Assembly: GCA_030425705.1 (NCBI GenBank)
Contig: JAUHZU010000005.1
Coordinates: forward strand, 1 to 64,000
Direction: 5' to 3'
Source: Phycisphaerae bacterium
GTDB taxonomy: Bacteria; Planctomycetota; Phycisphaerae; Phycisphaerales; Phycisphaeraceae
DNA: 64,000 nt
The position numbers were made by a program, and so were the translations under genes. The stretch's first letter is position 1. The number at the start of each line of letters is the position of its first letter. Below the pieces are notes generated by a model that was not told the DNA's origin, did not search any database, and saw only the letters and a list, made by a program, of their open reading frames with translations. Shown in pieces: positions 24,824 to 33,319 of this stretch.

Positions 24824-27007
24824 ATGAGTGGTAGCGCATCCCGTATGGACGCCATCAAGGCCGTGACGTCGATCAAACCCGTGGACCAGGCCTTCTCGTT
24901 TCAGGAGGTCCACACCGGCGAGGTGTTCGGCGAGAACGTGTTCTCGCCCCAAATCATGAAGCAGCGGCTGCCCAAGGCGGCGTATAAGTCGCTGATCAAG
25001 ACGATCGAGTCCGGCTCGCCGCTGGACACGGACCTGGCGGACGTCGTGGCCTCGTCGATGGTGGCCTGGGCGCTGGAGAAGGGCGCGACGCACTACGCCC
25101 ACGTCTTCTACCCGCTGACCGGGTTCACCGCGGAAAAGCACGACTCGTTCATGGTGCCCGACAGCGAGGGCGGCTCGATCGCCGAGTTCTCCGGCGAGCA
25201 GCTCATCCAGGGCGAGCCCGACGCGTCGTCGTTCCCCAACGGCGGGATCCGCCAGACCTTCGAGGCCCGCGGGTACACGGCCTGGGACGTGACGAGCCCG
25301 GCGTACATTCTGGAGAACCCCAACGGCGCGACGCTGTGCATCCCGACCGTCTTCGTGTCGTGGACCGGGGAGGCGCTGGACCTGAAGACGCCGGTGCTGC
25401 GTTCGATGTCGGCGCTGGACTCCGCGGCACAGCGGGTCCTCAAGCTCTTCGGCACGGAGGTCAAGGGCTCGATCAAGGCGACCGCCGGCGCGGAGCAGGA
25501 GTACTTCCTGGTCGACGCAAACTTCTACTACGCCCGGCCCGACCTGGTGACCGCCGGCCGGACGCTGTTCGGTGCCCCGTCGCCGAAGGGCCAGGAGTTT
25601 GACGACCACTACTTCGGCGCGATCCCCGAGCGTGTGCTGGCGTTCATGCTGGAGACCGAGCGCGAGCTGTTCAAGCTGGGCATCCCGGTGAAGACGCGGC
25701 ACAACGAGGTCGCGCCCGGGCAGTACGAGATCGCCCCGATCTTCGAGACGGCCAACGTCGCGACCGACCACCAGCAGCTGGTGATGATCGTGCTGGAGAA
25801 GCTGGCGAAGAAGTACGGCTTGGCCTGCATCACGCACGAGAAGCCGTTCGCCGGCCTCAACGGCTCGGGCAAGCACCTGAACTGGTCGCTGGGGAGCTCG
25901 GAGGTCGGCAACCTGCTGGACCCGGGCGACACGCCGCACGACAACGCGCAGTTCCTGGTGTTCTGCACCGCGGTGATCAAGGCGGTCTACAAGCACGCCG
26001 CTCTGCTGCGGGCGGGCATCGCGTCGGCGAGCAACGACCACCGCCTGGGCGCGAACGAGGCGCCGCCGGCCATCATCTCGATCTTCCTGGGCGACCAGCT
26101 CACCGACGTGTTCGAGCAGATCCGCAAAGGCGGCGCGAAGTCGTCCAAGAAGGCGGGCACGCTGAAGATCGGCGTCGACTCGCTGCCCCCGCTGCCCAAG
26201 CACGCCGGCGACCGCAACCGCACCTCGCCCTTCGCGTTCACGGGCAACCGCTTCGAGTTCCGCGCCGTCGGGTCCAAGCAGTCGCTGGCGGGCCCGCTGG
26301 CGTCGCTGAACACCGCGCTGGCCGAGTCGCTGGACGAGCTCGCCGCCGAGATCGAGTCCAAGACCAAGGGCGACCCCAAGAAGCTGAACGACGCGGTGAC
26401 CGCCGCGATCAAGTCCGCGGTCTCCGAGGCCTGGCCGGTGATCTTCAACGGCGACGGCTACTCGGACGCCTGGCACAAGGAGGCGGAGAAGCGCGGGCTG
26501 CCTAACATCCGCACGACGCCCGACGCCCTCACCGCGTACACCACCAAGTCCACCATCGACCTGTTCAAGAAGTACAAGGTCCTGACCAAGCGCGAGCTCG
26601 AGTCGCGTCAGGACACGTTCCTCGAGCAGTACATCCTCAACCTGAACGTCGAGTCGAAGCTGACCCGGCGGATCGCGAAGACGATGATCTTCCCCGCCGC
26701 GATCCGCTACCAGAGCGAGCTGGCCGCGACGTGCACGGCGCTGCAGACCGTGGGCTACGAGTTCGACACCGACACGCTGGACTACGTGACGAAGCTGGTC
26801 AAGCAGCTGCAGACCCGGATCGTGGAGCTGGAAGAGGCGATGGCCAAGGACAGCTTCCGCTCGGTCCTGGCCCACGCGCAGCACTGCTGCGACACGGTCA
26901 AGCCGGCGATGGAGGCGGTGCGCGAGACCGCGGACGCGCTGGAGCAGGTCGTCGCCGACGACCTCTGGCCTCTGCCGACGTACCAGGAGATGCTGTTCAT
27001 CAAGTAA
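24824..27007 (+). CDS. glnN: Type III glutamine synthetase (GlnN)
   Basis: A cytoplasmic enzyme of 727 residues, the usual length of GSIII, that makes glutamine from glutamate, ammonia and ATP. Diagnostic GSIII blocks are [43 protein letters not shown] (the GAEQE signature), [10 protein letters not shown]-like ([18 protein letters not shown]), the ATP-site [33 protein letters not shown] and [20 protein letters not shown]. The start at 24824 follows GGAG at about 24810; a TTG at 24815 is also open. It is a single-gene unit with its own promoter, an upstream palindrome and a strong terminator, so it is probably under nitrogen control. Confidence 0.96.
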   Translation: MSGSASRMDAIKAVTSIKPVDQAFSFQEVHTGEVFGENVFSPQIMKQRLPKAAYKSLIKTIESGSPLDTDLADVVASSMVAWALEKGATHYAHVFYPLTGFTAEKHDSFMVPDSEGGSIAEFSGEQLIQGEPDASSFPNGGIRQTFEARGYTAWDVTSPAYILENPNGATLCIPTVFVSWTGEALDLKTPVLRSMSALDSAAQRVLKLFGTEVKGSIKATAGAEQEYFLVDANFYYARPDLVTAGRTLFGAPSPKGQEFDDHYFGAIPERVLAFMLETERELFKLGIPVKTRHNEVAPGQYEIAPIFETANVATDHQQLVMIVLEKLAKKYGLACITHEKPFAGLNGSGKHLNWSLGSSEVGNLLDPGDTPHDNAQFLVFCTAVIKAVYKHAALLRAGIASASNDHRLGANEAPPAIISIFLGDQLTDVFEQIRKGGAKSSKKAGTLKIGVDSLPPLPKHAGDRNRTSPFAFTGNRFEFRAVGSKQSLAGPLASLNTALAESLDELAAEIESKTKGDPKKLNDAVTAAIKSAVSEAWPVIFNGDGYSDAWHKEAEKRGLPNIRTTPDALTAYTTKSTIDLFKKYKVLTKRELESRQDTFLEQYILNLNVESKLTRRIAKTMIFPAAIRYQSELAATCTALQTVGYEFDTDTLDYVTKLVKQLQTRIVELEEAMAKDSFRSVLAHAQHCCDTVKPAMEAVRETADALEQVVADDLWPLPTYQEMLFIK

Positions 27008-27040
27008 CCCCGACGCACCGCGTTCGGCTGACACACAACA

Positions 27041-27067
27041 AGCCCCCGGCCACGGCCGGGGGCTTTT
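27041..27067 (+). terminator. Rho-independent terminator after glnN
   Basis: An 11-bp GC-rich stem (AGCCCCCGGCC with its complement) ends in TTTT, 34 bases after the glnN stop codon. Confidence 0.92.
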
Positions 27068-27107
27068 CATTTTCGCTCGTTCGTTTGAAGGCCCTTGATA
27101 GGCCAAC

Positions 27108-27731
27108 TCAGGCCTGCTGGGCACGCTCCAGGACGATGGACATGCGCACCAGTTCGGCCAGCGAGCCGGCCTGCATCTTCTCCATCACGTGGGCGCGGTG
27201 GACCTCGATGGTCTTGTGCGACAGGCCTAGCTCGGTCGCGACCTGCTTATTGAGCATGCCCTGCACCACCAGCCCCATGACCTGCACCTCGCGGGGCGTC
27301 AGGCGGTCGGCACGGGCGGTGATCTCACGGCGGTACTCCTCGGACTCGTACTGCTCGACGTCGATCGCGAGCGCGGCGCGGATACGGTCGAGCAGGATCT
27401 CGTCGTTGAAGGGCTTCTCGATGAAATCGATCGCGCCGGCCTTCATCGCGCGGACCGCGGCGGACACGTCGCCGTGCCCGGTGATCATGATCGACGGCAG
27501 CTTGACCCCGCGGCGCTTGAGCTGGTCCATCAGGTCCAGCCCGGACATGCCCGGCAGGCGGAGGTCCACAACGAGGCAGCCGCGCCACTCTTCGTTCGCC
27601 TCGGCGAGCAGCTCGTTGGCGGAGGCGAACCCTTTGACGTTGAGCTCGACCGATTCGAGCAGCCACTGCAGCGACTCCCGGACCGCCGAGTCGTCGTCCA
27701 CCACATACACCGTCTGCTCACTCTTCATCAT
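27108..27731 (-). CDS. fixJ: FixJ-type response regulator
   Basis: A 207-residue response regulator. The receiver domain (1-125) has the acidic pocket at D12-D14, phospho-acceptor D56 in LVVDLRLPGMSG, a switch Thr in ITGHGD and K106 in IEKPF. After a linker, residues about 140-205 form a LuxR/NarL-type helix-turn-helix (LTPREVQVMGLVVQGMLNKQVATELGLSHKTIEVHRAHVMEKM), the FixJ pattern. It probably activates transcription when phosphorylated by the PAS kinase encoded just upstream (about 97 bases). Candidate targets include the cbb3 operon, by analogy with rhizobia. Confidence 0.9.
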   Translation of the reverse strand: MMKSEQTVYVVDDDSAVRESLQWLLESVELNVKGFASANELLAEANEEWRGCLVVDLRLPGMSGLDLMDQLKRRGVKLPSIMITGHGDVSAAVRAMKAGAIDFIEKPFNDEILLDRIRAALAIDVEQYESEEYRREITARADRLTPREVQVMGLVVQGMLNKQVATELGLSHKTIEVHRAHVMEKMQAGSLAELVRMSIVLERAQQA

Positions 27732-27828
27732 GCCTGCTCTGCGGGTCACCTGGGGGCCGTGTCGGGACGCGGGCGCGGCGGCACCGTCACCGGGCCACAC
27801 ACGTTTATAACCTAGAAAATAACCATTC

Positions 27829-30234
27829 TCAATCGGTTCCGCTGGCCGGTAGGGTAATCCATAGGGTTGCGCCGGCGTCGGGGTTGTTGCGTGCCCGCAG
27901 CCGGCCGCCGTGGGATTCGATGATGGACTGGCTGATGGTCAGGCCCATGCCCATGCCCTGTTGCTTGGTGGTATAGAACGGGTCGAACAGGTGGTCGAGC
28001 TGGTCGCGGGTCAGCCCCACGCCGTTGTCGCGGACCGCGATGACCACCGACTCGCATTCGAGCGAGGTCGTGACCTGGATCGTCCGGTCGGTGCCCTTGG
28101 GGCAGGCGGACATCGCCTCGGCGGCGTTGCGGATCAGGTTGAGGACGACCTGCTCGATCTGAATCGAGTCGAGCAGCATCTCCGGCAGGTTCTTGGCCAG
28201 CGCCGTCTTGACCGATGCGCCGTGCTCGGCGACGTCGCGCGAGGCCAACGCGATGACGTCCTTGACCAGCGCGTTGATCTGTACGGTGGAGCGGTGGGTC
28301 GCGCGCTTGGTGACAAAGTCGCGCAGGCGGCGGATGATCTCGCCGGCCCGCGCGGCCTGGGTCACGATCTGCCGGATGGCGGGCTCGACCGATTCCCGGC
28401 GCGCTTGCCCGGCGTCGAGGCGGCGGAGCACGCCCTGGCCGTAGTTGGCGATCGCGGCGAGGGGCTGGTTGAGCTCGTGCGCGAGGCCCGACGCCATCTC
28501 GCCCATCGTGCTCAGGCGGGTGACGTGGGCCAGCTCGTTCTGGTGGAGCTGGGCCAGCTCGGCATCACGCTTGCGCTGGGTGATGTCGCGCATGACGGTC
28601 ACCCAGTGCGTCGGCCGACCGCTCTGGGAGAGCAGCGGCGTGAAGGTCAGCTCGGCGTCGAACGGCTCGCCGTCAGCGCGGTGCAGCCCCATCTCGATAT
28701 CGAACGGCAGGCAGGCGTGGATCTGGCGGCGGAGGTTCTCGATCACGGTGTGAGAGACCTTTTCGCCGTAAAGCATGCTCGGCTCGCTGCCCAATAGCTC
28801 GTCGAGGGCGTAGCCGGTGAGCCCGACACAGGCGGGGTTGGCGTAGACGATCGGCTCGTGGTTGCCCTCCCGGCTGGGCGCGGTGATGACCACGCCGTCG
28901 GCGACCTGCTCGACGGCGGCTTGGATGAGCTCGAGGCGTTGCTCGGCCAGGCGGCGCTGGGAGATGTCCGTCAGCATGCCCGCGATCTCGCTGGGACGGC
29001 CGTCGGGGCTGCGCGAGAGCCGCAACTCGTCACGGACCCACTTGTACTGGCCCGACCCGTGGAGGAAGCGGTACTCCAGCGCGGCGGTGCCGTGGGTCTT
29101 GAGCCGGCGGACCTCTTCGTTGACCCGGTGCAGGTCCTCGGGGTGGATCCGGCTGCGGAGGAAGAACGGGTGCGAGACCGCCCGGCTGGGCTGGTAGCCG
29201 AACAGCGAGAGCAGGTTCGGGCTGACGTAGCGCGTGGGCATCTCGCCCTCGGCCGAGGCGATGTAGGTGACGGCCGGGCTGGACTCGAGCACGGACTCCA
29301 GGCGTCGCCGTGCCTCCTCGAGCTGCGCGGTCCGCTCGCCGACGCGGGCCTCGAGCTGGGAGTTCAGGCGGCGGACGGCCTCCTCGGCCTGCTTGCGGTC
29401 GGTGATGTCCTGGGTCGTGCAGATCACCTTGAGCACAACGCCGTCGTGGTCGACCAGCGGCAGGAGCACGATGTTGTGGACGCCCTGGAGGCCGCTGGGC
29501 ATGTGGAAGGCGAGGTCGAACTCGACGCGCTGCTTGTCTTCCGCGGCCCGCTCGATCGCGTCGCGGACCTGCCGGCCGCCCTCGTCGCCGTAGGCCTTGA
29601 GCGCCGCGTCCAGGTCGGGCTGGCCCCGGGCCGGGTCGCGCTCGAACTGGCGGAACAGCTCCATCGACCACTGCAGCGCGCCGGTGGCCAGCTCGTACTC
29701 CCAGCTGCCGATGCGGCCGATGCGCTGGGACTGGCGGAGCTGGCGTTCGTTGTCGCGGAGGGCCCGCTCGATCTGTTTGCGTTCGCTGATGTCGCGCGCG
29801 ATCGACATCGCCAGCGGGCCCTGCTGCGTGTGGATCAGCGAGGTCGTGACCTCCACGTCGATGCGCGTGCCGTCCTTGCGGATATCGATCGTCTCGAAGG
29901 AGTGGCCCGCGTGCCGCTCCAGCTCGTTCTCGATCACGGTGCCCTGCTTGCCCCGGCGTTCGGGGGCCTGGAGCTGGTTGACGTGCATGCCCGACAGCTC
30001 CTCGCGGGTGTAGCCGTACAGCTCGCACGCCGCGAGGTTCGCATCGATGATGCGGTCCTTCAGGTCGCTGATAAAGACCGCATCCATCGCCCGCTCGAAC
30101 AGCAGCCGGTAGGGGAAGTCCTCGGTCGGCGGGCTGTTGGTCGAAGAGACGTCCTGCGCGGGCGGCGCGGCCGCGGCCTCGGTGCGGGGGTCGGTCGTCG
30201 TCCTGGGCGGCTGGCGTGGGCTCATCGGTTGCAA
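27829..30234 (-). CDS. FixL-type histidine kinase with four PAS modules
   Basis: An 801-residue sensor kinase without membrane helices, so cytoplasmic. Four PAS/PAC modules lie in tandem: about 35-155, 165-285, 305-425 and 430-560, each ending in the DI(S/T)xRK-type segment. They are followed by a HisKA domain with H586 in GLAHELNQPLAAIANYGQG, the form shared by FixL/DctB-like kinases, and a HATPase domain with N box NLIRNAAEAM, DNGVGL and GMGMGLTISQSI. It pairs with the FixJ-type gene downstream. In rhizobia FixL senses oxygen through PAS-bound haem. I cannot identify the heme-binding His here with confidence, so the signal may be oxygen or something else. Confidence 0.88.
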   Translation of the reverse strand: MQPMSPRQPPRTTTDPRTEAAAAPPAQDVSSTNSPPTEDFPYRLLFERAMDAVFISDLKDRIIDANLAACELYGYTREELSGMHVNQLQAPERRGKQGTVIENELERHAGHSFETIDIRKDGTRIDVEVTTSLIHTQQGPLAMSIARDISERKQIERALRDNERQLRQSQRIGRIGSWEYELATGALQWSMELFRQFERDPARGQPDLDAALKAYGDEGGRQVRDAIERAAEDKQRVEFDLAFHMPSGLQGVHNIVLLPLVDHDGVVLKVICTTQDITDRKQAEEAVRRLNSQLEARVGERTAQLEEARRRLESVLESSPAVTYIASAEGEMPTRYVSPNLLSLFGYQPSRAVSHPFFLRSRIHPEDLHRVNEEVRRLKTHGTAALEYRFLHGSGQYKWVRDELRLSRSPDGRPSEIAGMLTDISQRRLAEQRLELIQAAVEQVADGVVITAPSREGNHEPIVYANPACVGLTGYALDELLGSEPSMLYGEKVSHTVIENLRRQIHACLPFDIEMGLHRADGEPFDAELTFTPLLSQSGRPTHWVTVMRDITQRKRDAELAQLHQNELAHVTRLSTMGEMASGLAHELNQPLAAIANYGQGVLRRLDAGQARRESVEPAIRQIVTQAARAGEIIRRLRDFVTKRATHRSTVQINALVKDVIALASRDVAEHGASVKTALAKNLPEMLLDSIQIEQVVLNLIRNAAEAMSACPKGTDRTIQVTTSLECESVVIAVRDNGVGLTRDQLDHLFDPFYTTKQQGMGMGLTISQSIIESHGGRLRARNNPDAGATLWITLPASGTD

Positions 30235-30240
30235 TCCACT

Positions 30241-31077
30241 CTAGCGCGTTGCGGCCGCGCAGGCCGCCTCGACCACGGCGCGGACGCGCTCGGGGTCGAC
30301 CGGGCGGGCGACATCGCCGTGTTCCTTCACGGACGTGCCGACAATCAGCCCGCCGGCGTGCTGCGCGAGCGCCGCGGCCGACGCCGCATCGACACCGCTG
30401 CCGACGAACACCGGCCGGCCCGCGCAGTAGCCGGCGACCTCTTCGAGCAACCGCGGGTCGGTCGGCTTGCCCGTCCCGCTGCCCGAGACGATCACGCCGT
30501 CGGCCCCGGCCCGCAAGACCAGCTCCTCGACCTCGTCCTGCAGGTCGCGCTCGGCCAGCGCGGCCGCGTGCTTCACCCGCACGTCGGCCAGTACCTTCAC
30601 CTCGGCCGCGCCGAGCGCCGCCCGTCGGCGCATGACCTGCGCGGCCCGGCCTTCGATCACGCCCTGGTCGGTCAGGGCCGCGCCGCTCAGCACGTTGATC
30701 CGGATGTACGCCGCCCCGACCGCCGCGGCGATGCCGAGCGCCGATTCGCCGTCATTGCGGAGCACGTTGATGCCCAGCGGCAGGCCCACCGCCCCGCGGA
30801 CCGCGGACGCGGCGGCCGTGATCGCCGCGACCGTCTCGGCCGGGACCGGGCCCTTGAAGAACGGCACGTCCCCGAAGTTCTCGAGCATCAGCCCGTGGAC
30901 CCCGCCCTGCTCCAGCCGCTCGGCGTCGCGCACCGCGGCGGCGATGACCGGCCGCATCGACCCGCCGTAGCCCGGCGCACCGGGCAACGCCCGCAGGTGC
31001 ACCATGCCCACGACCGGGCACGCGACACCCGCCCACGCGGGGCACAGCGGCGGGACGGGCGTGCGGTCTACAGCCAT
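30241..31077 (-). CDS. BtpA/SgcQ-family protein
   Basis: A TIM-barrel-like cytoplasmic protein of 278 residues in the BtpA/SgcQ family. Family blocks are VVGMVHLRALPGAPGY near the start, GVHGLMLENFGDVPFF, INVLRND, IRINVLSG, and in the second half ADGVIVSGSGTGKPTD and PVFVGSGVDAASAAAL. BtpA affects photosystem I stability in cyanobacteria, but in non-phototrophs the role is unknown and may be a sugar- or nucleoside-related activity. In-frame starts at 31092 and 31167 are also open; the family begins shortly before VVGMVHL, which favours 31077. It follows the FixL-like gene's start on the same strand, upstream of it by six bases. Confidence 0.9.
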   Translation of the reverse strand: MAVDRTPVPPLCPAWAGVACPVVGMVHLRALPGAPGYGGSMRPVIAAAVRDAERLEQGGVHGLMLENFGDVPFFKGPVPAETVAAITAAASAVRGAVGLPLGINVLRNDGESALGIAAAVGAAYIRINVLSGAALTDQGVIEGRAAQVMRRRAALGAAEVKVLADVRVKHAAALAERDLQDEVEELVLRAGADGVIVSGSGTGKPTDPRLLEEVAGYCAGRPVFVGSGVDAASAAALAQHAGGLIVGTSVKEHGDVARPVDPERVRAVVEAACAAATR

Positions 31078-31181
31078 GTTGGGGTCCGGCATCGGGGCGG
31101 GGCGCGGCGTGTTGCCAAGCACGGGCGGGGCTGGGATACTCCGTGGGTGCCCGGCAGCGTCGGGCACAAGAGTCTCGGCCG

Positions 31182-31216
31182 CGGCCGGTGTACGTCGCTA
31201 AAGCATACACCGGCCG
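31182..31216. promoter_or_regulatory. Perfect 11-bp inverted repeat between divergent genes
   Basis: CGGCCGGTGTA (31182-31192) and its exact complement (31206-31216) flank a 13-base spacer in the region between the divergent btpA-like and RNase Z-like genes. It may be an operator or the stem of a leader hairpin. Confidence 0.5.
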
Positions 31217-31345
31217 GGACGGGTGGCGAATCGGATCGCCGCCCGGCGGGTTCGATCCCCGCTCGGCCTGTTCCTGCCGGCCCGCAGCCGTCCCACGGTC
31301 AGCACCTGTGCCGCCGGCCCACCCCGCTGACCGTGTGGACCCGAC

Positions 31346-32263
31346 ATGCTGCCCAAAGAACCCGTCCGCCGACCCCAGCTCGGCTTCATCTACGCGCCGC
31401 CCTACCGCATCCAGGGCGTCTCCATCGCCGGCGAAGCCACCGCCGTCCAGGTCCCCGAGCTGGACCTGTGCTTTGATATCGGCGAGTGCCCGCGGGCGCT
31501 GCTGTCGTCCAACATCATCGCCCTCTCCCACGGGCACATGGACCACATCGCCTCGCTGATCTACTACTTCTCGCAGCGCCACTTCCAGGGCATGGGCACC
31601 GGCACCGTCGTCTGCCACCCCGACCTCGAACAGCCCATCCGCGGGCTGATGGATGCGCTCGTCGGCATCGAACGCCAGCGCACGCCCTACGAGATCGTCA
31701 CCCTCGAACCCGAGAAACAGGTCCCGCTCAAGGGCAACGTCGTCCTCCGCGCCTTCAGCACGGTCCACACGGTCCCCTCGCTGGGCTACGCCTGTGTCGA
31801 GCTCCGCAGCAAGCTCCGCGCCGACCTCGTCGGGCTCCCGCAGGAGCAGCTGGTCAAGCTCAAAGACAAGGGCGAGGCGATCACCGAGACCCACGAGATC
31901 CCGCTGGTCACCTACATGGGCGACACGCTCTGGGGCAGGCACTTCGACCGGCCCGAGGTCCTGGACGCGAAGGTGCTCATCACCGAGTGCACCTTCCTCG
32001 AGCCGGGCCACCGCAAGCGCGCGAGCATCGGCAAGCACCTGCACCTGGACGACATCGTCCGGCTGCTGGAGATGTCCTCGTGCCCGACGGTCATCCTCAC
32101 GCACCTGTCCCGGCGGACGCACCTGGCGCAGGTCCGGCAGGTGCTGGACGACGCGATCCCCGCGCAGCACCGCGACCGGGTCCACGTCCTGATGGACAGC
32201 CGGACCAACAAGCAGCGCTACGAGCGTCAGCTCGCCGAGGCCGAGGCCAACGCCAGGGACTAG
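31346..32263 (+). CDS. RNase Z-like metallo-beta-lactamase-fold hydrolase
   Basis: A 305-residue cytoplasmic protein. The zinc motif is clear, H62-x-H64-x-D66-H67 in LSHGHMDHIASL. Further metal ligands probably lie in FSTVHTVPSLGY, TYMGDT and TECTFL, and a final His in LTHLSRRTHL. The layout (flexible-arm-like segment RADLVGLPQEQLVKLKDKGEAI, then a GDT motif) is that of ribonuclease Z-type proteins, which trim tRNA 3' ends. Because neither tRNA gene in this window encodes CCA, such an enzyme would be needed. It could also be an RNase Z paralogue with another substrate, so no symbol is given. Confidence 0.82.
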   Translation: MLPKEPVRRPQLGFIYAPPYRIQGVSIAGEATAVQVPELDLCFDIGECPRALLSSNIIALSHGHMDHIASLIYYFSQRHFQGMGTGTVVCHPDLEQPIRGLMDALVGIERQRTPYEIVTLEPEKQVPLKGNVVLRAFSTVHTVPSLGYACVELRSKLRADLVGLPQEQLVKLKDKGEAITETHEIPLVTYMGDTLWGRHFDRPEVLDAKVLITECTFLEPGHRKRASIGKHLHLDDIVRLLEMSSCPTVILTHLSRRTHLAQVRQVLDDAIPAQHRDRVHVLMDSRTNKQRYERQLAEAEANARD

Positions 32264-32313
32264 CGGTTCGTCCGTAGAGTGGAGAGAGTTCGTCCGTGAG
32301 CGCGACCCACCAT

Positions 32314-32409
32314 GGCAACGCCCCGCCGCGTGTGACGCGGCGGCTATTCCAAGACGCTTGTTCTATCGCACTAGGATAGCCGCCGCGTCACTCGCGGCGG
32401 GGCGCTGCC
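32314..32409. repeat. GC-rich inverted repeat element, copy A (intergenic)
   Basis: Two arms of 36-37 bases differ by only two mismatches and one indel and flank a 23-base spacer (32351-32373). Each arm is itself a hairpin, with CCGCCGCG and CGCGGCGG around TCACA or its variant. The core TAGCCGCCGCGTCAC recurs in copy B within tgt (38755-38839), as does GCACTAG near the right arm. It lies between the RNase Z-like and rsmJ genes. Confidence 0.85.
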
Positions 32410-32477
32410 AAACAAGCCCACCCCACACTGCGGACAACGCTCGCCAACCCGCCTGCCCCACGCAACACGACCAAGAG

Positions 32478-33257
32478 ATGCCTTTCACGATCGCCCTCTC
32501 CGCCGACCCGCCGTACGACCAGCGGCTGATCGAGCGTGCCGACGCGCTCGCCGGCACGCTCGGGCTGCCCGTCCTCCGGCTCGGCGACCCGGGGTGCGCG
32601 TTGCGTCTGGTGGTGACGCCGGCCCGCCTGGAGCTGCGCGTCGAGCGGGGCGAGCTCGCCGGCGGCAGGCCGGTCTACGCGGACCTGTCGAAGCTAGACA
32701 CGACCTCGCCGGCCGGGCGTTCGCTGAACAACCCACTGCTCAAGGCGGTGGGCATCAAGAAGGGCAACGCGCACCGCCCGCGCGTCGTGGACTGTACCGC
32801 CGGGCTGGGCGAAGACGGCTGGCTGCTCGCAGCGAACGGCTGCGTGGTCGAGGCGTTCGAGCGTCAGCCGGTCATCGCGGCGCTCGTGGAGGATGCGCTA
32901 GCGCGGGCGGCAAAAACCCAGCCCGAAACCGCGGGCCGGATCACACTGCGTCACGGCAACGCGATGCAGGCGTTACAACACCCCTCAAACGAACACGACA
33001 ACCCCGACGTCATCGTCCTGGACCCGATGTTCCCGCAGGGGCGCCGGGCCGCGGAACGCAAACCGATGCGCGTGCTGCGGATGCTCGCGGGGGACGACGA
33101 CGATGCCGACGCCCTGCTCGCCGCCGCGCTGGCGACCGGTGCCCACCGTGTCGCGGTGAAGCGCCCGCTGCACGCCCCCCCGCTGGACGCCGGCCGGGCA
33201 CCGAGCGTGGTCCACAAGGGCAAGGCCGTGCGCTTCGACGTCTACATCCAGACGTAA
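32478..33257 (+). CDS. rsmJ: 16S rRNA (guanine-1516-N2) methyltransferase RsmJ
   Basis: A class I SAM-dependent methyltransferase of 259 residues. RsmJ blocks are present: LLKAVGIKKG at about 88-97, motif I in VVDCTAGLGEDGWLLA, FERQPVIAALVEDAL, the catalytic segment VLDPMFPQ, RKPMRVLRMLAG and VAVKRPLHAPPL. RsmJ modifies G1516 of 16S rRNA in enterobacteria; in planctomycetes the family is present but less studied. The ATG at 32478 fits the family start; a longer frame begins at 32358 inside the repeat region. A 9-bp stem-loop follows the gene. Confidence 0.87.
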   Translation: MPFTIALSADPPYDQRLIERADALAGTLGLPVLRLGDPGCALRLVVTPARLELRVERGELAGGRPVYADLSKLDTTSPAGRSLNNPLLKAVGIKKGNAHRPRVVDCTAGLGEDGWLLAANGCVVEAFERQPVIAALVEDALARAAKTQPETAGRITLRHGNAMQALQHPSNEHDNPDVIVLDPMFPQGRRAAERKPMRVLRMLAGDDDDADALLAAALATGAHRVAVKRPLHAPPLDAGRAPSVVHKGKAVRFDVYIQT

Positions 33258-33261
33258 ACGC

Positions 33262-33292
33262 ACAAGGCCGCGGCGTAGCGCCACGGCCTTGT
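33262..33292. terminator. Stem-loop between convergent rsmJ and secDF
   Basis: ACAAGGCCG pairs with CGGCCTTGT, and after one mismatch GGCG pairs with CGCC around a TAG loop. There is no T run on either side, so this is a possible bidirectional, weak terminator. Confidence 0.5.
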
Positions 33293-33319
33293 CGTTGGAT
33301 TGGATTGGCGCGTCTGACG

